Shown here: positions 30,054-41,077 of the stretch, one piece after another
Layout of the letters: each line of letters begins with the position of its first letter
Position numbering within the stretch: the first letter of the stretch is position 1
Origin: Symbiodinium natans
Lineage: Eukaryota > Sar > Dinophyceae > Suessiales > Symbiodiniaceae
Assembly (NCBI GenBank): GCA_905221605.1
Contig: CAJNDS010001535.1
Coordinates: 246,868-310,867, forward strand
DNA: 64,000 bases
Reading direction: 5' to 3'
Notes under the pieces: model-generated
Database searches by the model: none
The model's input: the letters and a program-made list of their open reading frames with translations, nothing else
Told to the model about the DNA's origin: nothing
Translations under genes and position numbers: made by a program

Positions 30054-31708
30054 TCATCCTTTCTTGATCGTCTCCTTTGCGGCAGCCACCACCGCATCGA
30101 AGCTGGGGACATTGGCCGAGCTGCTGGAAGATGGTGCCTCCGATTCGGGAACCGTTGGCATGGAGGGCCCCGGAGCGGGGCGTGGCATCGCCTTTACCGC
30201 CGGCGGTGGCGGCGGAAGAACGAACGAGCGCTCCGAGCCCGTCTGTCCAAGACCAAGAAGAAGGCGGCCGATGGAATCCCCAGGCGGGGCTGTTGAAGCA
30301 GGAGAAGGTGGCTCCAGGGGCATATCCCCGTCGTCGTGGTGGCCCGGAGTTGCAGCCGAAGTTCCCGGAACCATTGGTGGAGCTGGAGGATCTCGACCAC
30401 CCATCCCTGCTTGCTTCACCGTCGGTGGTGGCGCCGTCTCTGGCGTAGGGAGGCAAAGGGCCTCTTGGACTGAGATATTGTCCTCCCGGCACTTCAAGCA
30501 AAATCTCAGCGGTTGTTCGGGGCCTTCGCCATGGAGGTCTTCGTCGGCCGAAACGGAGGTGGAGCTCGAATCGCTTGATGTAGACCCACCAGGACCAGCA
30601 CGGGCCTTCGGCTTCAACCTCCGGCGCGAATCTCGCGCGGCCCTGCGGGCATTGCTGGCCTCCTTCGACCGCAATGCAGCATCTGTTCGAAGCCTCAAAC
30701 TCGTAGTGAGCTCGCCCCACGCGACACGTTCGTCGCGATACCGCGTAAAGCGCGGTCCCTCGAAGAGACGCGGCTCGTGAAGGGCCAACAACGGGCGTTC
30801 CCCGCCTTTGCATTGATAAAGGCGCGCAAGCAGATGAGGAGTCGCTGAAGATACCCCATTGCGCTTATGGAGCATTCGCGCTCTCGACGGTCGTTGCGCC
30901 CCCCAGCGCCCTTGGTAGCGACGCCCAGCCTGTCCATGGCTGACAGGACGTCGTGGGGCCTCAGCCCCCATTCGAAGAGGCCTTTGCCTTGGAGAAGAAG
31001 ATGGAGGCGCTCCTCTGCAGCCAAGTCTTGATCCACAGTGGAGGTGGCCACCTCCCGAAATCTTTTGGGACGGCGACCTTCTTCTTGCACAGGTTCGGGA
31101 AGTACCTGTGGTGGATGTGGACCTTCCGGAAACCGCGGAAGCACCGAGTGCCACGGAGTCGGGGCTGCATATTCGCTGGGACGAACCAAAGTCGCAGACC
31201 CACCAAAGATCTGGCGAGTAATCGCCGGAGACCCCAGATGCTGCGCCACATAGGCCTCGCCTATGGTCCCGGCCATGGCGAGGGAATCGTAAATGGCACT
31301 CGGGTCTGCTGGGGGCCCATAATAATGGGAAAGCTGGGGCATTGGTTCCCCAGGCCCGGGGTACAAATGGACCCCAAGCTCGGCAGCCTCCGCAATCCTC
31401 CTCCTCATATCGAAAAGCAAAGCATGATGCAAGGCCGTCAGGCGTTGTCCCGGAATGGATGGTGGCTGCGTGGTGTCCACCGGAGTAATCCTCGGCACAT
31501 CGGAATCTCCAATATCCACGGGGTCCGCCGCAATGGGGCGCCAATGCCCCCAATTCTCGGAGTCGGTAGGCGAAGGCTCCTGGACCGGCGCCATTTGCTC
31601 CTGGACCGTTGCCTCCTCCGGCGACGGGCCTACCATTGGCGAAACACTCGCCTCTCCACCAACTGGGTCCTCTATCGCAGGCCCAGAGGTTTGGGAGCCA
31701 CCCATCAT
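30054..31708 (-). CDS. Extra ORF between protease and integrase of the copia element (two frames)
   Basis: The N-terminal part is in one frame from Met at 31708: acidic, Pro-rich, then RRRIAEAAELGVHLYPGPGE and ARELL-like helical segments, readable to about 30880. The protein-like frame then switches to one ending at 30054: ERPLLALHEPRLFEGPRF, a basic SKEASNARRAARDSRRRLK segment, a possible zinc site CLKCREDN, a Pro-rich region (LPPPPPAVKAMPRPAPG) and a C-terminal helix. One frameshift or intron near 30870 is implied. No domain recognised. The matching slot of the copia copy at 41-58 kb also holds a protein with a basic centre and a Pro-rich KAMP-containing C-terminus. Spacers rich in GCTTGAGCTTG flank the ORF on both sides. 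Confidence 0.55.
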
Positions 31709-31750
31709 GGAGAGGATTGCTGCTTTCCGAGCAACAAAAGCAAAAGGCTA

Positions 31751-34438
31751 CTAGAACCAAACACTCAAAGCTCCGGATCGGTTCCTTCGTGCACCTCCGA
31801 AAGGCGCTCCAATCCCTTGCATAAGCGAAAAACACCCCATGAAAAACATGACGCACACACGCAAAGCAAGCTCCAAAGCATGTATGTTCCCAAGGTTCCA
31901 AAGCAACATGCTCAAGCAATTCAATCCAAGCTCAAAAATCAAGCGCAAGCTCAAGCCAAACATGTCATGCTGCTTCCTAATCAAATTCAAGCCACACATG
32001 TCATGCTGTTTCCTAAGATCTTTGTCGAGAACAAGCTCTTCTTGAGGACTTTCGGGATGGAAGATCTCAGACCTAAACCCTCGAAGGAGAAACGAAAACG
32101 GAGTTGAAGACAAAGCGTGTCGGCCACACTGCTCATCATCGAGCTCATCGACCTTATGCAGGCTCTTTCCTCCTTTCTTCAAGATGCTCCTGGGAGCGGT
32201 CCGCTGTCCTGAGGGGATAGGAACCTCAGATCCTGGCACAACAGCGTCCTTCAGTGAATCAAGTTCCATGTCTTTAGGCCCTTCCGCCCCTTTCTTGGAG
32301 GAGGCTTTAGACTTCTTTCCCCCACTAAACGCCCACCAGGCCCGATTGTGACCAACCAACTTGATACTCTTCTTGTTCCCTTTGTACATTCGGGACCCCG
32401 TTTTGGACAGATAGGTCTTCCAACCCAATTCCGCCCCACACCATGGAGAGAGGACGTTAAACCCGACATCAGCCACCAACACCTCCCCGAGTCTCAGAAG
32501 AACATCACCGAAGTAGACTTCGATATCGACCACAGACGAAACGTCGATCGAACCTCCAGAGGCGTTGAACAGACTGGCTGCCTTGTCATGTGTCTTCACC
32601 ACACGAAATCCTGAGATAAACTGGTTGGAAACTATGTGGCACGTAGCCCCACTATCAACCAACCAAACATCCCTCGGGCTAACCCCTAGGTGCGAACACA
32701 TCTGAGAGAGGTTTCCTCTTTGAGAAAACTTCGAGCCTAAGGCCCCCATTGAATCTCCAACTACGGTGCCTACCGGTTTCACCTCTTCAGGCGCGTTCAG
32801 AACACGAGGAGGAAGAGAAGGTTCGGCCGAAGCTTCCCGCACTCCAGAAAAACCCAAAGCCATCAAGGTGGCTTCCCCAGAGTCTGCTTCCGATTCGGGC
32901 TCACCCAAGTAACGGCCTTTCCCTTTTCCTTTCTTCTTCTTCGACTTCTCCTTGCCCTTTCCGCGTCCTTTGGGGCTCTTGTCCCCTTGCTCGCTCCGAG
33001 GAGTTCCACCTCCCCGCGGCGTTCCTCCACCTTTGGGAGTTCCCCCACCTTTGGGGTTTCGGTCCCCTTTTCCTTTGTCCTTAGGCTTCTTCCGATCCTT
33101 TCCATGGTGGCCCTTGCCTTTGTCCGGACTGCCACCACCACGGGCCTTCTCATCCCTTTGCTTCTGCCAGCATTTCTCGGCTTGGTGTCCCCGTTTCCCG
33201 CAGTAATCACACAAAGTGTCACTGAGGGATCGAGACGTTCCACCTGGAGCCTCACACAGTCGAAGCTGTTCTTCGTAGTACTTCAGACTGCTGCACAATG
33301 AGTTCCAGTCGTTGCTCTTCCCATGCAAGACAACGTATTGACGAAGCTCGGTATTCACCGCTTGCAAAAGGATACTGCACCGATCAGCCTCTGACAGAAG
33401 AAGTTCAGGGAAATTCGACAGCTTTGCCTCAGACCGAGAAAACTCATCTTCAAGGTGCCTAATAAGGTCAGTAGGCCGCCGAATATGTTGGCACGTGTGC
33501 TGCAACTTCAAACACTGGTCACGCACGAAGACGGCTTCCATGCGGGACACTATGCTGTACTGCTGTGTGATGGTGCGCATGGCCTCGTACCCACAGGCAC
33601 TCAAAGCCTGTCGCTTCGAGCACGAGCGTAGCAACTCCAGACCCCTTTCCCACTTTGCCAGGGCTTGGGTCAGGTAGTAAAACAGCTTAGCGCTCCGCGC
33701 TGCAACTTCCACACTGAGATCCTTCTGGAGTATCTCGTGTTTCACCTTCACACACAGCTGAAGCTCCCGAACGAAAGACTCGTCCTGCAAAGCCAACCAC
33801 GAGCTCAAAGTCTCCACATAGCCATGCCATGTTTCCACTTCTCGCATGCGCCCTTTGCTCATGCCTTGATGCTCCAGCAATGGCAAAGGCGGTAGGTACT
33901 TCTCCGCTCGGTTTTGAAGAGTGGACCCACCACTAAAAGAAGTAGACGACGACGACCCCGTCGCTGCTGCTGCACCAGGTCCCGAAAACGGGTCGGCAGT
34001 CTTGGCTTTAGCTGCAGCTTCAGCAACCAACTTAGCAGTCTCCGCTGCCTTCTCTTCGGCCTCGTTTCGGCGTTTCTCCTCTAAGTCCATGCGTCTCATG
34101 AGAGCAGCTATCAACTGCTGGTTCTGTTGAGTAGCCTGCCCTTGCTGACGCAAGAGCTCAAGTGTAGACTGGTTCTGCTGACGTAGCATTTCCAACACGA
34201 TGGCTTGAAACCCAGTCTCGGTTCCTCCACCGCTGGCTGTGGGCAAGGTTCCCCCTGCCTGACTGCCCGCTGGTGAAGCCTGCGCTTGAGCAGGAGTTGC
34301 CGGAGGGGACTCAAAGGGGTTCGGTGCTTCCTGAGGTCGCGTAGTTGTCTGGCCTGCTTGACCAAACAGCAAAGCCTCTTCTTCAGGACTCACGTCCGGC
34401 ACCGGCACCTGAGAAGGGTCCGGAGCTTGGGCGGCCAT
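31751..34438 (-). CDS. Copia Gag-protease polyprotein
   Basis: 895 codons from the first Met after the PBS (34438); the frame is open into the LTR. Order: Gln/Ala-rich N-terminus with predicted coiled coil (LEEKRRNEAEEKAAETAKLV), capsid-like helical domain (WHGYVETLSSWLALQDESFV onward), CCHC zinc knuckle CDYCGKRGHQAEKC (about 33170-33212), a long Lys/Gly-rich linker with repeated PKGGGTP, and an aspartic protease with VWLVDSGATCHIVS (about 32640-32665) and VADVGFNVLSPW. The conserved module ends at STPFSFLLRG. The last about 75 codons read into repetitive spacer (KQHDMCGLNLIRKQHDMFGL) and are probably not functional. Homologous to the Gag-PR at 41.08-42.85 kb. Confidence 0.9.
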   Translation of the reverse strand: MAAQAPDPSQVPVPDVSPEEEALLFGQAGQTTTRPQEAPNPFESPPATPAQAQASPAGSQAGGTLPTASGGGTETGFQAIVLEMLRQQNQSTLELLRQQGQATQQNQQLIAALMRRMDLEEKRRNEAEEKAAETAKLVAEAAAKAKTADPFSGPGAAAATGSSSSTSFSGGSTLQNRAEKYLPPLPLLEHQGMSKGRMREVETWHGYVETLSSWLALQDESFVRELQLCVKVKHEILQKDLSVEVAARSAKLFYYLTQALAKWERGLELLRSCSKRQALSACGYEAMRTITQQYSIVSRMEAVFVRDQCLKLQHTCQHIRRPTDLIRHLEDEFSRSEAKLSNFPELLLSEADRCSILLQAVNTELRQYVVLHGKSNDWNSLCSSLKYYEEQLRLCEAPGGTSRSLSDTLCDYCGKRGHQAEKCWQKQRDEKARGGGSPDKGKGHHGKDRKKPKDKGKGDRNPKGGGTPKGGGTPRGGGTPRSEQGDKSPKGRGKGKEKSKKKKGKGKGRYLGEPESEADSGEATLMALGFSGVREASAEPSLPPRVLNAPEEVKPVGTVVGDSMGALGSKFSQRGNLSQMCSHLGVSPRDVWLVDSGATCHIVSNQFISGFRVVKTHDKAASLFNASGGSIDVSSVVDIEVYFGDVLLRLGEVLVADVGFNVLSPWCGAELGWKTYLSKTGSRMYKGNKKSIKLVGHNRAWWAFSGGKKSKASSKKGAEGPKDMELDSLKDAVVPGSEVPIPSGQRTAPRSILKKGGKSLHKVDELDDEQCGRHALSSTPFSFLLRGFRSEIFHPESPQEELVLDKDLRKQHDMCGLNLIRKQHDMFGLSLRLIFELGLNCLSMLLWNLGNIHALELALRVCVMFFMGCFSLMQGIGAPFGGARRNRSGALSVWF

Positions 34439-34475
34439 GGTCTCTACTGGAACGTCCTCAGACGCTCCGCTACCA

Positions 34476-35028
34476 TGTGAAAAACGCAGAGCACTTTTTT
34501 CACTCCACGCTTGAGCCAAAACACCAGAGGTGTTCGGCAAGTCTCTCGCAGAGTCAGCGCAGCTTCACTTTCGTGAATTCCATCTCAACTTTGTTAAACA
34601 AAGGAGGAACACATGCAAACGTCCTAATGCTTCTCAGGACTTCAGTGCTTTAGCAAAACAAGCATACAAGTGCACAGCCACTCTGCTCGAACCTCAGTAC
34701 GACGACACGAGCGAAGCGAGGGTCGGCGGCCAAGGTTTGAAGAGCAAACTCAGAGCAACACGCACTTCTTCAAGGATGCTCCTAAAGCATCTCGAGTGCT
34801 TCTCTGCTCATCATGCACACTCCAAGCATCTTACGTCAAGCTCAAAGCAAGAAACACTTTCAAGCCAAGCTCCAAACATGCTATGTTCATGCCTGTTTCT
34901 GCTAACACCAAACAAACGGTTCAAGCACAGTTCTCAACTCATGCAATGCAAACTCGTGGTTCGTGTCACATGTGCAAGACATCCTGTCGACTGTAAAGGC
35001 ACTCACAAGGAAGTCAAAAACTTTCACA
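34476..35028 (-). repeat. 5' LTR of the copia element
   Basis: 553 bp, carrying the putative promoter on the minus strand. The spliced-leader-like TTTTGGCTCAAG lies at plus 34510-34521, about 35 nt before the PBS. Confidence 0.95.
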
Positions 35029-38000
35029 CTCCTCCACCTGTCGTTAGAGCGCCTGGTTGACATGCTGGGTTATCAGTTTCTAGCCATGGCCTCGGAAGCA
35101 GAAATCGAGGAGGAGCCCTCGGAACAGTATCACACCCAGAGCAAGCTGCGGTCAAGCGGGCCGCCACCCCTGTGGCGATAAAGCTCGGCACGCATACATG
35201 GCCAATCTGCCTTCTCCATCGAGTTTACCCAAGGGCATCGGTCATGCTCCTTACACTGGAGTTGGCGGATGTCCCTGACTGGGCTAAAAAGTGGTTTGCT
35301 GTTGCTGGTAAAGTGCCGGTCAAGGACACTGCTTTGCTGGTTACCTTGAGAGAAGACAAGGGGGATGTGGCCTACCCAGGCATGTTTATAGAGCTCCTGC
35401 CCCGAAGAAGCTTTTCACCGGCCCTGGAGAAAGTAAGGCCATGCAGCCAGTCAATATAACCATTGCCCTGCTCTTGACTGATGAACAGCACAACCAATTC
35501 GCACAACGACCCTCACTGCCGAGAGTCAGCCAGCTTGAGGTTCTGCCCGGAGGAGCCTCTACCCCGCTTTGGGATGCTCTGTTCCACATGCCTAGGGAAA
35601 GGCAGCATGTTGCATTGGGCGTTCCGCTAGAAGACTCAACTCTTGATGCCATCCGGCAGCCACTGTGGTTGCCGGGCTTTCTCACAGATTTAGTGCTTGT
35701 CCTCCTTATCGGGCTAGTGGTGAGAGGGAACTGGACAGCTCACTCACCCGGAGGTCTGCCAAGTCTTCAGAGGCAAGCATGAAACGCAAGCTGCACAGAC
35801 ATCGCTTGCTGCGGGGTCCGGGGCTTCCAACCCCTTGCAAAGCTTCCTCAACCTTTGGCTTGCGGAGGAACAATCCTATCGCAAAGAATGGACGCCAACG
35901 CTGCTGAGTGGCGTGTTAGCTACGCTGCCTGACTCTCCGCTGCCCGGCCAAGAGGACGCCCGGACTCCTGTGCTGTGGCATGCGGAGTGTCTACGCCTGT
36001 CCCATGACTCGTTGAGCAACGAGCACGATCCGAGGGAGCCAGCATCTTTGCGCTCGCGGTTGGTCCCGCCTTCCTTACGCGCCTCTGTGATACTTTTTGG
36101 GGGGCGGACGGACACCTGGCAGCGCTGCTGGGAGCGTGCTCGTACGGCCTGGCCGCTAATCGTACTTCTGTATTCATAACGGGTGCGCCCGGCAGCGGGA
36201 AGACACGATCCTGCGCGTTTCTAGGAGTACTCCTTGCGTGCCTGACGAGCCGGCTCACCCTGTACACCGCTCATGGCAATGAATCGGTTCGGGCCTATGT
36301 CGAAGCGGTTGATAGGCTCACGACTGCTAGCAATGAATTTGTTCGCAGCCGCATCGTTCGCATACCGGGTAACAAGGAGAAGGACACACATAAGCTCCCT
36401 TTTGATGTGCACGATTTGTACCGGGGGCTACTTGTAGCCACGACACATGGTACGATTGTGGCAAGGCTTAGCTTTCCCTACTCGCAGCTCATTAACCGTC
36501 TAAAGGATGTTGAGTTGCTCCTCCGAGATGAAGCCCAGCAATTGGGCACGCCTGGCTCCAACACCATTCTGGCGCACATCAAGCATGCACTTGATGTCAT
36601 GATTGGCGACCACAGACAGCCCGCTGGAGGATCGCGACCCAATTACCACTTCGTCACGGAGTTGCTGGAGCAAAAGATTTGTGGCCTCAATGCGGTCCCT
36701 GCCGACCTCCACACGCCAGCCACCTTGCCTGCGGCCCTTTTGCGGCAAACGGCCCAAAGTTCCGGCCCGTGGAAAAAGGGACAAGGCGAGATGCCCTCTT
36801 GAGGCAAGCCCCACCGTTCCTCTGGAGCGTCTGAGGTATTGTTCTCAGCGGTCTCGATGCTGGAATCGATTCTCTGTATGAGCATCGTCAAACCGAAGCA
36901 AGCCGAGACAGTCATGCAGGCCGCCGGGCTGAAGGCCATTGTCGGACCGGCTGTCAACCTCTCGCTCTGTTCATCCATGCGCCTCCCTCCTGAGATTGCT
37001 GCCATTCTATACGCATGTCGGTACTCGGAGGCGTGCCGCTTCGAGCTGATAGGCAGGGTCCCTCGGCTACGTATGCCACCAGGCCCCACGATGCAGCACC
37101 TGCTCGGGCGGCCACTGCGTAGCCTTGCAGGCAGGTGGATGGAAACGTGTCGATGGGTACGGGTGCAAGATCAGGATGAAACCCAAACCAAGCTAGGCAG
37201 AAGCTACGACCTCAGCATGGTCCTGGCGGACATTGTGCTCACTTTTGGGCACCAGGTCTATCCTGACTCCCCTATCGGGATGGTCTCTCAGTATGCCAGG
37301 ATTGTTACCCAAATGAAGTTTATGCTGCAGTTGAGTCTCCCCGCAGACCCACTGGGCGATGACGATATGAGCCTACTTGAAGCCTGCCAAACCGCGGAAG
37401 ACTTCCCGCTGACTGGCGCGCCCAACACTTGGAGCCTTGTGACGTTTCGGACCTTCCTCATGAATCGCATAGGGTCCCTTAAACGCTTCTTCGGCGCTAT
37501 CACCACGGCCTGCTCCACTGGCCCCACATTTGGGATATGTGTCTTTGTGACATGTCGGGCTTCTGGATTCCTGTTTAGTAGCGAGGCAGGGTTTGCCCGA
37601 GCCACCTCCTCCTTCACGAGAGGGCTTGGGGCTTTGGTTTTCGTGGCACCGCACTACTCTGATGGTATAGGTGCATGCTTCCAAATGGCGGCCTGCGCAA
37701 CCGGGGGCCTAATTGAATGCGCTGAATATGTGCGCACACAAGCCAGCTTGTGGAGCATGGATGGCCCTGGCATTGCAACGGCATTACACAAGCAAGCCTT
37801 CCGAGAACGGACAGTAGCCAGCATCGTGCTGCCTGCGGAACGCAAAGTTGGGCTGGACCTCTTTGGAACACCATCCCTGCATCAAGCGTGGGCTTTGAAG
37901 GCCACCTGCGGAGATAAGCGGGAGGTTTTTTACCGCACACTTCAGCAAGAAGGATGGGGGAGTCCCTCTTTCACCTCCAACTCCTACTCGGGCACCATTG

Positions 38001-38815
38001 TTAGTCTGCAAACGCGTGGCTTCGTCCTGGAGCCCCTGCCCAATGCTGTGTATTGTGTCCCCTTCCAGCCGGTGAGGGAAGGAGATGGGGTCGCCCAGTA
38101 CCTCACCTGCTTGCTAGGGGACACCAGCATTCGGATGCCGCCCAAGCGGGGATCGGCTCAACGCGCTGACCCGGCTTTCGAACACAAGGCCGGCATACTG
38201 CGAGCCCCCCGTGGTCTTCACCTCCTACCTGTTCGTACGGGTAAGGCTGCCTCCGAAACTGCGATTGATGTGGACTCTCCGGGAAACAGCCCTGTGCCCG
38301 CGGGTAGTCACAGTCCCGACGTGGTAGTTGCTACTGCAGTCGAGGTTCCTACGCCGCAGCAGTCGCCAGCCCAAGGCGAGGCTACCACAAACGCGCGCCA
38401 TGGCGAGCGGTGGGGTACACCATGGCTCCAGCCTCGGGCCGCGAGGGGCTCCATTGCGGCAGCTGTCAGCCCGCCTCCGCCAGCTAGACGGGACGTTTCC
38501 CGAACCCCTTGCGGCACCCCAACGCGGGAGAGAGGACCACTGACGAAGGAGCCTGCAACGAAAGAGCCTGCGGTTGTGCCGGCCGCGAGTCCTATTGCTC
38601 TGGATGCTTGTGTGACGACTCCCTCTAGTGAAGTTGATCACAGGATCGGAGGGGGTAGCGCCGCCTCGTGTCCACCCCGTAGTGGCGGCAACATTAGGGA
38701 CGTCCACCCAGCCCCCGGACACGGCCCACGCACACAGCATCTCCGGATGGGATCAGGACGGTTGAGGCGTCACAGCCCCCTTGCGCTAAGTCTCCCACGG
38801 ACTCACTTGGCCTGA
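35029..38815 (+). pseudogene. SF1 (UPF1/DNA2-type) helicase-like gene, 3' portion
   Basis: Continues the gene split by the copia element through several short frames (35029-35181, 35172-35459, 35441-35782, 35835-36150) into a helicase core in one frame from about 36119 to 38815. That frame is interrupted by a single TGA at 36800-36802. Motifs: Walker A ITGAPGSGKTRSCA (about 36175), ATTHG (motif Ib-like), Walker B LLLRDEAQQLG (about 36520), GDHRQPAGG (motif III, about 36605), CSSMRLPPEI (motif IV-like, about 36970), and FTRGLGALVFVAP (motif VI-like, about 37615). The order matches UPF1/DNA2-family nucleic-acid helicases. The tail is a long Pro/Ser/Thr-rich region. Multiple frame changes suggest decay, although undetected introns are possible. 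These genes are multicopy in dinoflagellates as far as I know. Confidence 0.7.
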
Positions 38816-38995
38816 CGGAACCAAAATCGGATCTCCCTATGCCTCCCCATGGCCTGACGCCCATCCCCGCCAGGCCTGTGCCCGCTGTCCAAGCTCGCAA
38901 GGAAAGTCGGCCTCTCGCTTTGGACGAAGACGGCTCTCAACAGCTGGAACCACCAAAAGCCAAGCCTCGAGGGCCCCCCAGCCTGCGCAACCATC

Positions 38996-39843
38996 ATGCA
39001 GAGCAACACAGTCTCGGTCTGTGATCTCATGTGGCGCGCACTTGCAGCGGGACATCACTTTGGTAAGAATGTCAAACCTCGGCCCCACATAAACCTGCGT
39101 GACTCGCAACACCTCACAACACACTGCCAGCAGCTTCGGGCATATAGGGCCTATGAGGTGTTTTTGAACGGCATACCGAACCAGCTGCAAGACTCGGATA
39201 TGATCGGAATCGCTGACACGCTACTGCATCTGCCTGAAACGTTTCCGGCAGCGTATTTGAAGGTTTATGACCCTATCATCACGCAGTGCCTTAGATTGTC
39301 GGGAGCATTGCAGCATTTCGACCTTGCTGAAATGTTGGATTGCCCGGTCCCGCAGCTGGACAAAGCGAGGCTTTCGGAGTCCCTGGTGGGTACGGCTTTC
39401 TTACCACAGCGCAGTACATCGCGGATCTTTTCTCTGCGGTGTCGGACTTGCCGAGTGTCATCAATGCCAGTTTTCCTGCAATGCTCAGCTACGCTGACCC
39501 AGATTATTGGCTGGGTGCACTTCTGCTCGCATTCGAGTCCCACCAAAAAGGTCCCCTGGAGCGTACGGCAGGGCTGCCCATTGTTCTTGGTTTTCCTGAA
39601 TCTGACAATAAAATTCCTGACCTGCAGATCAATGTGCCGCCTGCAGCCATGGTGGCCTTCTCGGCTGGCCGCGCTTATCGGTGTCCCACGTGCCCTACTA
39701 CCAAATATGTGATGGACGCGCACAGTGGACTGCCACAAGTCACTGGCCAAGCCTCCCAAGAAGCCTTGCAGGCATGGGCCGCAGCTGCAGGTCGTCAGCA
39801 TCTCTTCCGAAACGAACGAAGGCTCTCCCTGCCCGATGGATGA
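38996..39843 (+). pseudogene. Hypothetical protein fragment, two frames
   Basis: Frame 38996-39400 reads as a helical protein (LMWRALAAGHHFGKNVKPRP, then LLHLPETFPAAYLKVYDPII). The protein-like frame then shifts near 39390 to one ending at 39843, with a Cys pair YRCPTCPTTKY at about 39676. It may be a further, decayed part of the helicase-like gene (about 180 bp downstream of its tail) or a separate gene. No family recognised. Confidence 0.4.
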
Positions 39844-40299
39844 CATGTCAGACGCGGAGGACGAACCCGAGGCACAGGTGAATAATTGGCGTTCTTGGAG
39901 CTGCGAACCACTGACCTGCAGCTTTGCGAGAAGTGGATGTCTCCGCCCCTTTCCGGCTGCCAGTCATCTTTGATGCGCATTGGAAAGGGATCAGCACCAC
40001 ACCCACCAAGCATGGGCCCCAACGTCCCCAAAATGTGGAGATCCTTTGCACTTCGGCACCAATGTGATGTGAGCCCTCCCATCTCCTCACCGACGTACCT
40101 CGCGGGTTTGGGTTTGGAGGGACCTGATGCGTGCCGATGCGCAGGCCAGCGCCAAGGTTGCGTGGCCTTGTGTGAGATGCCTGGACTGGGAGGTTCCTCG
40201 TTGTCATTTAAACCCTGTGGCGTTAAGGGTTTGGTTACTCGCTGTGGACTCTCCCCGTGGAATCGGTAGCTGCAGCTACTCTCGCCCCCCCTCTGGCCG

Positions 40300-40650
40300 T
40301 GCGCGGGCACCTCTCTGGGTGGGCACTTGTGCGCCAGGTTGACTGGAGAACCCTGTGCTCGGAGCTACTCCACTGGCTGACCACCATGGAGTGCCCTGGG
40401 CCGGTCCTGCTTTGATTGTTCTTGCTGTCAAGTCCCCACTGGCTGACCTCCATGGGGCATATGCCCCCTGTGCCGGGTGCGGACACCTCACTGGGTGGGC
40501 ACTTGTACGCCAATGTGAATGGAGCACCCAGAGCTCGGAGCTACTCCACTGGCTGACCACCATGGAGTGCCCTGGGCCGGTCTTGCCTTGATTGTTCTTG
40601 CTGTTAAGTCCCCACTGGCTGACCACCATGGGGCATATGCACATCTTTCA
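40300..40650. repeat. 176-bp tandem repeat, two copies
   Basis: Copies at about 40308-40483 and 40484-40659 share CTGGGTGGGCACTTGTRCGC, CTCGGAGCTACTCCACTGGC and TGCCCTGGGCCGGTC. Each contains two instances of CCACTGGCTGACCWCCATGG. The minus strand is open across both, a by-product of the repeat. The rest of 39844-41060 has no recognisable gene. Confidence 0.85.
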
Positions 40651-41077
40651 TCCCCCCTAGGGAGTCTGACTTGCAACATCCTTTCGCCATTGAGTGTCGG
40701 TTGTCTGTCCTTGACAACGAGTACGTGATCCGAACCTCTTCTGATGACCTCGGTTTGAATAACCGCTGTCGCACCAGTGGCTACATGATGGTGGTTTTGA
40801 GAATCTGGTGTCGCAATTTGCGATTCCCCCACAAGCTCTGTGCTTCCTTGTGAACCGGGACTTCATTGACGACTTCGAGTACTGAGTCCGTGGGGTATCT
40901 AGTAGTTCAGCGCGGTTGCTCGCTTTGTTTCTTTGGTGTTTGTTTGCTTGGTGGTTGCTTGGTGTGTCTGGCGGATTGTGTGCGCTGACTTTGTTTCACC
41001 CTTTACGTCGAGCCCAACAAGACCGGCCTACTGTGCTACTGATGTAGTAAAGAGGCGTCAGTCCAAAAAAAAAAATC

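Larger units (their letters stand above)
24809..35028 (-). mobile_element. Ty1/copia LTR retrotransposon, complete structure
   Basis: 10,220 bp in minus orientation. LTRs are 34476-35028 (5') and 24809-25361 (3'), both 553 bp, beginning TGTGAAA and ending TTTCACA on plus, with one difference noticed (CAACTG versus CGACTG near the right end). A 5-bp target duplication CTCCT lies at 24804-24808 and 35029-35033. On minus, TGGTAGCGGAGC follows the 5' LTR directly (initiator-Met-tRNA-like PBS), and ATGAGGGGG precedes the 3' LTR (PPT). Gene order is Gag-zinc knuckle, protease, extra ORF, integrase, RT, RNase H, methyltransferase-like extension. Protease and integrase before RT is the copia order. 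LTR near-identity means recent insertion. It lies inside the helicase-like gene. Confidence 0.95.

Noticed and set aside
29343-30813. N-terminal extension of copia Pol to 1807 codons
   Set aside because: This stretch reads the extra ORF out of frame and then repetitive spacer; composition is Arg/Ser/Cys noise until MMHRGLPV.
40276-40644. Minus-strand 122-codon ORF
   Set aside because: Entirely inside the 176-bp tandem repeat.
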